Of a stretch of DNA of 64,000 bases, positions 22,111 to 31,546 are shown in pieces; the first letter of the stretch is position 1; each line of letters starts with the position of its first letter. A model generated the notes under the pieces. That model was not told the DNA's origin. It searched no databases and saw only the letters and a list, made by a program, of their open reading frames with translations. Location: NCBI RefSeq assembly GCF_030272615.1, contig NC_081408.1, positions 407,797,889-407,861,888 on the forward strand, written 5' to 3'. The DNA is from Cryptomeria japonica. Taxonomy: Eukaryota > Streptophyta > Pinopsida > Cupressales > Cupressaceae. The position numbers were made by a program, and so were the translations under genes.

Positions 22111-22730
22111 TTTTTTGGAACACTAAAATTCCATGATTCCATGATTGCCCGACTTTAGAATATCTCAAAAGATGATTTTTCCTTGTAGTGCTAATTTCAT
22201 CCTTGACAAGAATGTCAAGCAATGTATTTCATTGTGTTTGGCAGTCTCGTGGATTCTACACTCCCCTGGAAATGGAAATTCTGACAAGATTAGTGAGTTT
22301 AGTTATGCATTCAAAGTCCACCAAATTGTGATAATATTAGCTCATTGATCTTCATGAAATTGTTGCCACTTCATTGAGAAATCCTTTTGAATTTTCTAAA
22401 ATTTTACTTTTTTTTTTTAGATTTTTGACTTAAAAGAGATATAGCATACCTCAAATTCAGCATGAAACCTCATTATGGTTCTTGCTTTTTTTTTTAATCC
22501 ACTTGATAAATCTAACGATCACCTTTTTTCTTGTAAAAATTTTTTTGGCGGACTATTTCAAAATATGACTTGGCAAGCTTTGGCATCAACTAATTTATTC
22601 ATGTATTCTCTATAAGCGTTCCTTCTAGTTCCAATTCTATTGACTCCAAAGGAGGGTGAATGAAAAGCTTGAGATTAATCCCACAGATATGAATTGATAG
22701 GATCTAGAGTTCAATTGTTCACGTCTATAC

Positions 22731-22747
22731 CCTCCTTCTAGCACCAA
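22731..22747 (-). other. Primer-binding-like site of element G
   Basis: On the minus strand TGGTGCTAGAAGGAGGG begins four bases after the LTR end (CACATCAACA, then AAAT). The TGG start and distance fit a retrotransposon primer site. I cannot assign the tRNA. Confidence 0.55.
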
Positions 22748-22750
22748 TTT

Positions 22751-23466
22751 TGTTGATGTGTTTCTTAATCACTTCATACACATAATAAAATACCAATTAT
22801 TTTATCCTCTCTTGAACAAAATCCTCTTGAATTCTAAGCTATGTGATCATATGAGGTGATTCCAAGGTTTATACTGACGTCCCTCTTGACATGTGAATAA
22901 CCCAATGGTTTGATGTGGTATTATTGGAATCACATAGAGTAATTACATTTAACATGAATTTTGCTGGAACATGAAGACTTACTTAACTTGGGAGAAAAAA
23001 TAGAAAAAAGGAATTAAGGATTAATATAAAGCTAATCTAATCCTAAGAATGTAGGAACTAATTGTTGATTAGGAGTGACCAAACCAAGATTTGTTTCCCC
23101 ATCTAGGAACAACTACACAAAGTTGATGCAATAACCTAAGGATAAATAAATGTTTTTGATATCACCAATGCACATAAACCACATGAACAATGAGAATGAA
23201 GTAGTAGAAGTTATTATTTCACATAAGTTCAGTCGACTACGCACTACAATTTACAATCAACAAATTACTAGTATGAACACTAAGTACACCATTCATCAAC
23301 AATGATATTTTCCATTCAGATAACTAACTTTAAAGCAAATGAGAAACAGATACCATGCAACATGTTGAATTAACATAGAGAATTCACCATAACTTCAACG
23401 AAAAAAAATCTCTTATAACAAGATCTTGACAACAATATTTGCCTTCTCCTCCTATTCTAACTTCTA
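22751..23466 (-). repeat. Element G 5' LTR, 3' end piece
   Basis: This is the terminal part of the 5' LTR, ending at 22751, separated from the rest by the LINE. The matching part of the 3' LTR is not in the window, so assignment rests on the LINE duplication and the TG...CA ends. The sequence is AT-rich with no ORF. Confidence 0.6.
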
Positions 23467-23497
23467 CTCTATACCATCTACAAAATTTTCAGCGAAC

Positions 23498-24660
23498 ATG
23501 CAGCTAGGAGGAGTAGGAAGCGGTAATGGGAGAATTCAAAATTCAGATTCTCTGAAAGGCAGAAACTCTGGTTCCAATGGTGGGAGCAGCCAGATCGAAG
23601 GTGTTGGTCCCATGGGAGAGAAGGACAAACCTTCGGACATTCTAAAGGTTGTTGACATTCTGCAAACTGGTGGTACTCTGCCAGAGAAGAAAGTGGATTC
23701 TGGGTTTTTGGGGGAGGGGTCCAGCGGGGGGTCCAGCCCACGTGAAGAGACCTTGGAGAACAGAAAAGAACCTAGAAAATGGTCATCCCTTTTTGGAACA
23801 AAACCATCTGGTAAATCCTCTTTACCTCCTGTCAAGAATATTTCTTATCCATCCGGTGGAAAGTTTGCTATCTCTATCCCTGATCTAGTTCTTGATCATA
23901 ATATAAACAGTATGTTGAACTCCCTTGTAGACAAATTTATGGGTTCGCGTCCAAACATCAAAGTTGTAAGGGCTTATGTCAAGCGAAAATAGGCTCTGAA
24001 GGGTAATGTTGAAATGTCGGCTTTGCCTAAAGGCTTTCTATCTTTTACTTTCTCATGTGAAGAAGATAAATTAAGGATACTTTGTGGAAGTCCCTAGATG
24101 GTAGGAAAGACAGCCTTGGTTCTTCAGAAATGGCATCCGAATCTGAACATGAATGACTCTTTTGGCTCAAGTTCCAGTATGGGTAAAGCTACCAGGTTTG
24201 CCTCTTGAATATTGGGCAGAAAGCATCTTCGCAGGAATCACAAGCTCCTTTGGTGAACTCCTTTCTATAGACCCAGTCACAGCTTCAAAAAGGAGACTCA
24301 CTCATGCTAGGTTTTGTGTAGGGATAGCCCATGATGTAGACATGCCGGAACAAATAGATATATTGTCAAAGTTGGGGACATGGAAACAACAAATAGAATA
24401 TGAATCTATCCCCTTTGCCTACTTCCATTGTAAGAAAGTTGGCCATTGGGCAAAATCATGTCCTATCAGGCCGAAAGGAGAGCTCAAGCAGACTAAACCC
24501 CCGGTTAAAAGTAAAAAAGTCCCAGAAAAAAAGGTATGGCAAGTTAAAAACTCAAAGAATAAGGAAGTTGACTTTATTGACAACAACTGTTTTGAACCAT
24601 TGGGGAAAATAAGGAAGTGTCCTCAACTTTTGTCTCCAATCCTCCAACCCAAGAAGTATT
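23498..24660 (+). pseudogene. LINE ORF1 (DUF4283-like domain and CCHC knuckle)
   Basis: ORF1 proteins of plant L1 elements bind element RNA. The frame from the ATG at 23498 (MQLGGVGSGNGR) is Gly/Ser-rich and runs to TAG at 23990. After a frame change it resumes at about 24150 with VPVWVKLPGLPLEYW and GITSSFGELLSID, typical of the DUF4283 C-terminal half. A knuckle-like FHCKKVGHWAKSCP lies at about 24424-24465 (first Cys preceded by Tyr/Phe), followed by a Lys-rich tail. Defects are TAG 23990, a stop near 24096 and at least one frameshift near 24100-24150. Confidence 0.82.
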
Positions 24661-25267
24661 GAGAAATGAGCCAACCAAAGTAAACAACTCTGTGACAGAG
24701 TAGATCTGAACAGAAGAATTGAAAGAACAGACTGAATCTTCAAAAGACACGGCTGGAGTGGTAATTGTTGATACTTATGCTAGTAAGGAAACACAAAAGA
24801 AAGAGGATCAACCTAAGGAAGGGGAGATCCCTGGCTCCCAAGAAGAAAAGTTTGGTTCTTCCCCACTCATGATAAGCTCTGAAATGCAAGAAGCCCAAAA
24901 ATGTGCAATACTGGGTATAAACCTTTCAGATTCAGATCAGAACTCAAAAATAGTAAACAGTGCTTCACATGATTCCAGATTCCCTAACTGGGGCAATGAA
25001 GATGAAATATCCAGAATCCTCAGTATTTTGAAAGTGGTTCTTGAGAAAGAAGCTGACTGGAAAATACCAAAAAATAGGAATAAGAAAGGATCCACTCTCT
25101 CGGCTTCTCAACTAAGGAAATCCAGCAGAATAGCTCAAGTTGATGTTGGGTATATCTCCTCTTCCCCAGGTCGACCTTCTAACCATAAAGTCAGAGACAA
25201 GGAGGCCATTAAGAACATTGTTGATGGGACCCAGAAGACTCTTAAGGAGTTAGGAATCAGTAAGTAA
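24661..25267 (+). pseudogene. LINE ORF1 C-terminal linker region
   Basis: A Ser/Glu/Lys-rich open stretch (24719-25267) without a known domain, ending LKELGISK and TAA two bases before the ORF2 ATG. Such low-complexity tails are common at the end of ORF1 in plant LINEs with DUF4283. It is separated from the knuckle region by TGA at 24660 and TAG near 24700, so it may have been one protein. Confidence 0.6.
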
Positions 25268-25269
25268 CT

Positions 25270-26205
25270 ATGAAGATTATCTCTTGGAATATTAGGGGAC
25301 TTAATAATCCTCACAAACATGATATTATAAGGAATATGATTAGGGATAGCAAACCTGATTTTTTTCTTATTCAAGAGACCAAAATGAGTAGAGAAAAAGT
25401 TGAATCTTTGAGGTTTTTTTAAAATAGGAGTATCAGTGGTGGTAGTTCAGAAGGTGCTTCGAGAGGTATAGCTACCATTTGGAATCTTAATAGTGTCAAA
25501 GGCCATGTTCTTATTCAAGAAAAAAATTTCTTTTGCATCAGATTTGAGCATTTAAAAGATGGAACATCATGGGTCCTCACCAATATTTATGCACCCAACA
25601 CCTTGAAAGCTAGAAACTCCTTCTAGAAAAAACTTAAAGAAGTTAGGGATAGTTTCAAAAATCTTAGCTGGCTGGTCATGGGAGACTTTAATACTCCTTT
25701 GAGAGAGGAGGAAAAATTTAGTGGCAGCCCCTCTCAGTTGGAAAGTAGGTTGGCCCTTATGGACTTTATAAATACTCAGGCTCTCAATGATGTGGAGATA
25801 CAGGGATGCAATTACACATGGACTAATAGGAGAACTAGTAATGATCTTATCCAAGTTCACCTTGACAAGGCTCTTATCTCTGATGAATGGTACAGACATT
25901 ACTTCTGCTCCCTGTCTACCCATATCCGAGTTGGGTCAGATCATTTTCCCATCACCTTCATTGCTGACCCAATTAATAGAAGAAGATATTTTCCTTTCAG
26001 ATTTGAAAAAATGTGGACTCATCACCCAGAAATCACTCGTAATATTCAGAAATGGTGGAGTATCCAAGTTGAGGGAACTGCTATGTATAGAGTTGTAAAG
26101 AAACTTAAAAGTGTAAAGGACAATATAAGACTCTGGAATAAATCCAGCTTTGGGAACATTTTTGAGGCCAAAGGAAAAGTCCAGGATGATCTCAAGAAAA
26201 TATAG
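25270..26205 (+). pseudogene. LINE ORF2: AP-type endonuclease
   Basis: The ATG at 25270 opens the classic ORF2 start MKIISWNIRGLN. The endonuclease nicks target DNA. Its motifs are in order: FFLIQETKM (catalytic Glu), LTNIYAP, WLVMGDFNTPLREEEK (Asp/Asn), FTWTNRR-like YTWTNRR, LDKALIS and GSDHFPI (catalytic Asp/His near 25936). All key residues are visible. In-frame stops are TAA near 25420, TAG 25624 (where Trp is expected) and TAG 26203. One frame runs through the whole domain, so damage is mostly by stops. Confidence 0.9.
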
Positions 26206-27700
26206 GTCCAAATTCAGAAGGATGGTTTCAGTACTATGTCTGTTGCTGAATAAAATGAGACCCTTAAAAAATACCACAAAATCATTGCAAAAGAGGAAAA
26301 ATTTTGGAAGCAGAGATCAAGATGCATTTGGCTAAAGGAAGGAGATAGGAATACAAGATTTTTTCATATGTCGATGATCAAACATAAAGTGGAAAACATG
26401 ATAACTAAATTGACAGTGGACAATGGGGAGCTGGTCAAGGAGGAAGAAATAAGGATTGAAGCCAAAAGGTACTTTTTGGAACTTCTTAGTAGGGATCATA
26501 GGTTGGATGCTATGCTCAATCTTCTTTTCTTCAAAATATTCCTTGTCTCATTGATGAGTAGATGAATGTCTCCCTTTCTTCCATTCCTTTGATCTTGGAA
26601 ATAAAAAATGTTGTTTTTTCTTTTGATGTTAACAAAGCCCCCGGTCCGGATGGCTTCCCCATGTTCTTTTTTCAAGATTTCTGGGACATTGTCAGGAAAG
26701 ATGTTTCCAATGAGGTCAAGGAATTTTTTGGGGCTAGAAGACTTTTGAAGGAAATTAATGGCACTTTCATTGCTCTTATTCCTAAAACCCAAGGTGCTGA
26801 CTCCATGCACAAGTTCAGACCAATTAGCCTATGCAATTCTTTTTATAAGATTATCGCCAAGGTTCTTACCACCAGAATTCTGACTGTCCTTCCTTCTTTG
26901 ATTAATCATCAGCAAAATTGTTTTGTCCCTAGAAGAAAAATTCTTGACTCCATTATTACTGTACATGAGAATATACATTCTCTTATTAGGGTTAAGAAAC
27001 AGGGTCTCATCCTCAAGCTTGATCTCTCTAAGGCCTATGACCGGGTTGACTGGTCTTTTCTTGTGAAGTTTCTTGTGGCTTATGGTTTTTCCACCAAATG
27101 TGTTGACCTCTTCAGTCAGATTATTACCTCAGCCTCTTTTGGTGTTCTTGTCAATGGTTCCCCTTCCCCCTTCTTTCAAGCATCTAGACGACTGAGGCAA
27201 GGGGATCCCATCTCCCCTATCCTCTTCATTATTATGGCTGAATGTTTTGGTAGGGCCATGGAAAACATGGTTATGCGAGGTTCTTTTAAGGGAATTCAAC
27301 CTTCCTTAGATGATCTTATTTGCTCCCACCAACAGTTTGTGGACGATACCATTTTCATGGGGGAATCAAGTATATCTGAAGCTGGAACCCTGAAGGACAC
27401 TCTTTGTAAGTTTGCCTCCACTTCTGGTCAACTCATTAATTAGGTCAAAAGTGAAGTTTTTTTTATCAATACTCCAGAGAGAAGACAATAGAGAATCAAT
27501 AGAATCCTAGAATGTCAGATTGCTGATCTTCCTACCACTTATCTTGGCCTCCCCTTGGGAATTGCACCTCCTGATTCTTTCTGGAGCTCTCTAGTGGACA
27601 AATTTCATACAAAGTTTGTTGGTTCGAAAGGAGCTCTTTTAAGTCACCTAGAAAGCTTCAACTTTTAAAAGATTCACTTCAAAGCATACCTATCTATGCC
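26206..27700 (+). pseudogene. LINE ORF2: reverse transcriptase
   Basis: RT motifs in order: NKAPGPDGFPMFFFQ (about 26628-26670), FIALIPKTQGA, FRPISLCNSFYKIIAKVLTTR, QNCFVPRRKILDSI, LKLDLSKAYDRVDW (catalytic Asp, about 27016-27050), RRLRQGDPISPILFII, and FVDDTIFMG, the plant LINE form of FADD, with both Asp present (about 27337-27365). The frame continues to TAG at 27442. Beyond it a typical LPTTYLGLPLG region reads in a shifted frame near 27529-27560. Confidence 0.92.
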
Positions 27701-28930
27701 CTAAGCCTTTTTAGAATTACAGTTAAGTATGTTGATGCAATTGACAAAATTCAAAGAAAATTTCTATGGTCAGGGGTTGAGGACAAGAAAAGAATGTCTC
27801 TTGTGGCTTGGGAACAGGTATGCAGACCAAAAAGTAAAGGAGGTTTGGCTTGAGAAGAATCAGGACCTTAAATGAAGCTCTCTTGTCCAAATGGGTTTGG
27901 AGAATGTTCCACTCAGATAATGAATGGTGTAAAATCTGGCAAAGTAAGTACTTTCTTCTGTCCTTCTCTCTTTCCTCTTTTATCAATTCTAAAATTAGTA
28001 TTAATGAGTCCCACATCTGGAATCATGCCTCTAAGTGCAGAGATAGCATTGCTAAAGGGGTTATTTGGAAAGTAGGCAATGGTAGGAAAGTTAAATTTTG
28101 GGAAGACCCCGGGCTTTTTGATAAACCTTTGACGGATATCCCAAAATGGGCCCCTTATGCCTCCTCTTGTATTAGAACTTTTGGTCCTTTAGTTGAAGGG
28201 TATTGGATAGGCAATAAATGGCAGAACATTGAAAGTATCCACCCAAGCCTCATTAAGGTTAAGAACCATCTGTCTTCGGCCTGGTTGAATAAAGAGGAAG
28301 ACTCCCTTATTTGGAAATATGAACCCAAAGCTATTATTACTGTCTCTTCTATGTATGGTGTTCTCTTCCCCACCCCTTCTGATAATCCTTTTTGGTCTAA
28401 AGCTTGGATAAAGGGTCTGACCCCACAAATCAACTTTTTCTATTGGACTATTCTTAAAAATAAAATATTGACCTTAGATAACCTCAAGGGTGGAGGATTT
28501 TCCTTTCCTATTAGATGTGCTTGTGTCTTAAGGAGGAAGAGTTAGTGGATCATTTGGCTATCCACTATTCCTATTCTGCTTCGATCTGGGAAAGATTTAT
28601 TAAGAGTTTTAGCATTGATTGAGTGTTTCCTAACACTATCAGTGAGTTGTTCTACTCCTGGAATTACCATTGGTCTAACTCCTTTTTGAGATCTTTGTGG
28701 CAGCTATCACTCCCTCACATTATGTGGGGTTTATCGAAAGAAAGAAACAATTGTATTTTTAAGGACACCTCTCTTACTCAGGATACTGTGTTCCAGAAAA
28801 TATAGTGGGCGATTGTGGAGAATATTGGGATCATTGGGGGTCCCTATTTTTTGACCAACCCAATGGAATCTCACATTTTAAGTTCCTAGAATTTGAAGAA
28901 TGCTGGCAGTTCTGATCCCAAGCAAAACAA
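27701..28930 (+). pseudogene. LINE ORF2: post-RT region
   Basis: This links RT to RNase H. It shows WRMFHSDNEWCKIW, GVIWKVGNGRKVKFWEDPG and, near 28430, INFFYWTILKNKILTLDNL with PIRCACVL, matching the zinc-binding reverse-transcriptase-associated region of plant LINEs. It is split by stops and frame changes after 28545. The last part (28623-28805, with MWGLSKERNNCIFKD) corresponds to the WxxWKERNxRxF motif of this family. Confidence 0.8.
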
Positions 28931-28945
28931 AAGACTAGAAGCTAG

Positions 28946-29479
28946 GTGGCAAACCCCCCCTCATGGTTGGTCAAAGTCAATTTGGATGGTGCTGCAAAAG
29001 GTAATTCAGGCCCTGCGAGATGTGAAGCTATCCTTAGAGATGATAAAGGCATATGCAAGGAAATGATTGTTGTTCCAATAGGAAGTCAAACAAACCACAA
29101 AATAGAAGCAATGGCAGCACTCCAAGGTATTCTCCTCGCAAAAAGATGGAATTGCCCCTACATATGGATTGAAGGGGACTCAAAAAACATCATCAAATGC
29201 CTCAAGGGGACCTCTAAGCCCTCATGGTCTATTAATAACATTATAAAAGCCGCTAGAGACCTCATTAACACTTTTGAGAAAAGTTACATATATAGTATCT
29301 ACCGTGAAGCTAATGGGTCTGTTGATTGGGCAGCCAACGCGGTGGTCAACCAAGATGAAATGATTACTTCGAAGGGTGAACAAGGCCTCCTTGAAGATGT
29401 CAAATTAATCATTTTTAAGGACCAATATAATAGCATCCCAAAGATTTTTGATGGACAAAAAAATAATGAAATGGATTAA
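28946..29479 (+). pseudogene. LINE ORF2: RNase H domain
   Basis: The ribonuclease H type found in plant LINEs. VKVNLDGAAKGNSGPA carries the first catalytic Asp (about 28975-29010). KIEAMAALQGI carries the Glu (about 29100). WIEGDSKNIIKCL has the next Asp (about 29167). REANGSVDWAANAV near 29305-29340 replaces the usual R-x-x-N-x-x-A-D with a shifted Asp. It ends with TAA at 29477. Confidence 0.87.
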
Positions 29480-31330
29480 AAGGAGTACTTTGAGCAATCA
29501 TAATATTGTCAGCACCATTTATTATAACACTCAATCAATCATTTCCCACGCTTTCTGGGTAAATTTGGTAGCTCCGAGAAAATTTATGTCTAAAGTGCTC
29601 TGCAGGTTTCAACATTTTTCTCTGAATAGCGAAAATATGGGTGGAAACAGACGTCGATACGAACCTAGCAGCTACAAGGAATGGAAGCAAAAGGAGGCGG
29701 TCTGGAACATTCTGTAGCAGGGTGGGTTTTCAAAATTTATGGAGAGGCTTCATGTGCGGGATGCCATAGTCACCAATTTCTTCTGTAAAAACTGGAGAAA
29801 GGGCATTTTGAAGATGGGAGACCAGTCTATTGTCATAGATGAAGACCTTATTGCCTAGGCCATGGGTCTCCAGAGGGAAGGTAGCAACTACTACAGAGAT
29901 AGAAAAGTGAGAAAGGAGGCCATTGAAAGATATCTTGAAACTCATAAGGAGAAAAAATGCCTGGTGAAGCTAAGTAAAACTTACTATCCCCCTAGGGCTT
30001 TTGTTAAACCATAGAGGGAGGTCCTTTTTGTTATAATGCGCTATATCACTTTGGATGGTAGATTCACTAAAGTATACGGCTACCATTTTGTTTTGCTGAA
30101 TCATTTTAGGCATGATGAGAAGGTTAACATTCCTTACTTTTTGTTATGTTCTATGAATGCCACCATTAAAGCCTATAAAGAGAACCCTACGGGGGACACT
30201 ACCATGCATCAGGGTTTAATGGTTCTTATTTATGACCATCTCAAGGCTAACCAAATAGCCCGCCCACAGCCCTCTATATCAGAGTCTAAGGAGGATGGGT
30301 CGGACTCTGTCTTTTCTTTGGATGAGGGTTCTGATAGTGATCCAACAAGAAAGTCTGAGGAGAGTATGGATGACTCAGAAGTTGAAGTAGGTAAGAAGAG
30401 GAAATATTTGAAAACCGGACCTTCCTCCTCAAAGGGAAAGAAATCCAAAGGCAAAATTCTCCAGATTAGCTCCTCGGAGGAGGAGGTCTCTGAAGATTCA
30501 GAGAAGGTGAAACCCTAGGGTTCTCTGAAAAAGAAAACTAAAGTCCATACATAGACCAGAAACAAACAAAAGAGAAAGGATGTGAATGTGAAGGAGCTAG
30601 AGGATCATAAGGAGAAAAAGATCCTGGAAGCTGACCAGAACTTGTAGGAGGTGACCACTGGAGAAGTTCATAGGGCTGATGATAAAGTTACTATTGGTGA
30701 CACTCCAAATAAGGAATAGGACAACTCTGGTAAGATTGATCTCTCCTTGAACCCACCTCCTAAGGGTATGAAAGGTTTTATGGACACCATGGAATGGTTA
30801 ATCACCAGTTACATGAAAGTTGTGGATGACAAGAATCTCAGCCACAGAATCCAGATTCTGGAAACTATCAACACTGGGGAAGCGAAGACTATGGTAGATT
30901 ACATGGAGGATTTGACAAACATTGTTTCTAAAGCCGAAAATATAAGAGACTCCTTCAACCCCAGATTCGAGCAAATCGAGAAAGACCTGCTACAGAGGAA
31001 AGCAAATGCTAATGCTATGGATCAAACTATTTGAGGAACTATCATTAAAGTCAATAAAATTGAGGATTGTCTCAAAAGTATCATAGACCAAAGCTTAAAC
31101 ATCCTGAAGGTCTCTGCTGGCAATACTAAAACTCTCATCAGTAAATTGGATGAGGAGAAGATACCCTGGATATTGACCCTGACACTAAAGGTACAGGAGA
31201 TGTTCAAGGACCCAGAACAAGAACCAGAGGTAAAAAGAAGGAGAAGAAACTCAATAAGGACCTGGATGAACTCAAAGTTATTGCGGCCTCCTATGACCAG
31301 CTAGTGATTAAGGCAGAGGACCTTCTGTAG
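29480..31330 (+). pseudogene. Extra coding region at the LINE 3' end, unknown protein
   Basis: Downstream of RNase H, where a LINE normally ends, another protein-like region continues for about 1.85 kb. Its first part reads SYKEWKQKEAVWNIL, then VRDAIVTNFFCKNWRKG, VIDEDLIAQ-like and AMGLQREGSNYY. After that come VIMRYITLDGRFTKVYGYHF and KVNIPYFLLCSMNATIKAY (30036-30518), then an acidic Ser/Glu region with Lys-rich blocks, and a helical tail (30747-31034). In-frame TAGs fall near 29716, 29858 and 30013. The layout (globular N-terminus, charged middle, helical C-terminus) resembles ORF2 of B and C, but I cannot show homology by eye. The flanking duplication places it inside the LINE. Confidence 0.6.
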
Positions 31331-31535
31331 ACTCTCTAATTGTGCAGTGTTTTCCTGGTTTCTGTTGTTTTGTTGTTGCTTTCTTTTGTTGTCTTTTCTG
31401 TTTACTGGCTTTTTTGCCAATCGTTTTGTAAGCGGTTATTATGTTCTGGATACTCTTTGATTACTTTTCTTAATCTCCTATGTTAAAGGTTTCGGGTCCT
31501 GAAAACCTGTTTTTCTAATTAATCAGAACTTTTAC
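31331..31535 (+). other. LINE 3' untranslated region
   Basis: A T-rich tail with TTTTGTTGTTGC, TTTTGTAAGCGG and GGTTTCGGGTCCTGAAAACC, the last being a partly palindromic phrase (GGGTCCTG with AAAACC) near 31489-31509. No ORF. Confidence 0.55.
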
Positions 31536-31546
31536 TCTAACTTCTA

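Larger units (their letters stand above)
19702..22750 (-). other. Element G interior, mostly non-coding
   Basis: Read on the minus strand, the interior begins with the primer-site-like sequence, then an AT-rich leader, then ORF remnants at about 22300-20805. A long AT-rich tail follows, with a purine stretch CCTAAGTGGGAGACT at 20536-20550. Nothing recognisable is seen between 19702 and 20800. The 3' LTR junction (19702-19720) lacks a clean polypurine tract. Confidence 0.6.
23467..31535 (+). mobile_element. L1-type plant LINE with an extra third coding region
   Basis: A non-LTR retrotransposon of about 8 kb. Likely target-site duplication TCTAACTTCTA at 23456-23466 and 31536-31546. Order: ORF1 (DUF4283-type plus knuckle), a linker, ORF2 with AP-type endonuclease, reverse transcriptase, a C-terminal region and RNase H. 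A further coding region (about 29480-31330) and a T-rich 3' region follow. It lies in the 5' LTR of element G in opposite orientation. No poly(A) tail is obvious at the 3' end, which reads GGGTCCTGAAAACC and then T-rich. Stops and frameshifts occur throughout, so it is inactive. Confidence 0.88.
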
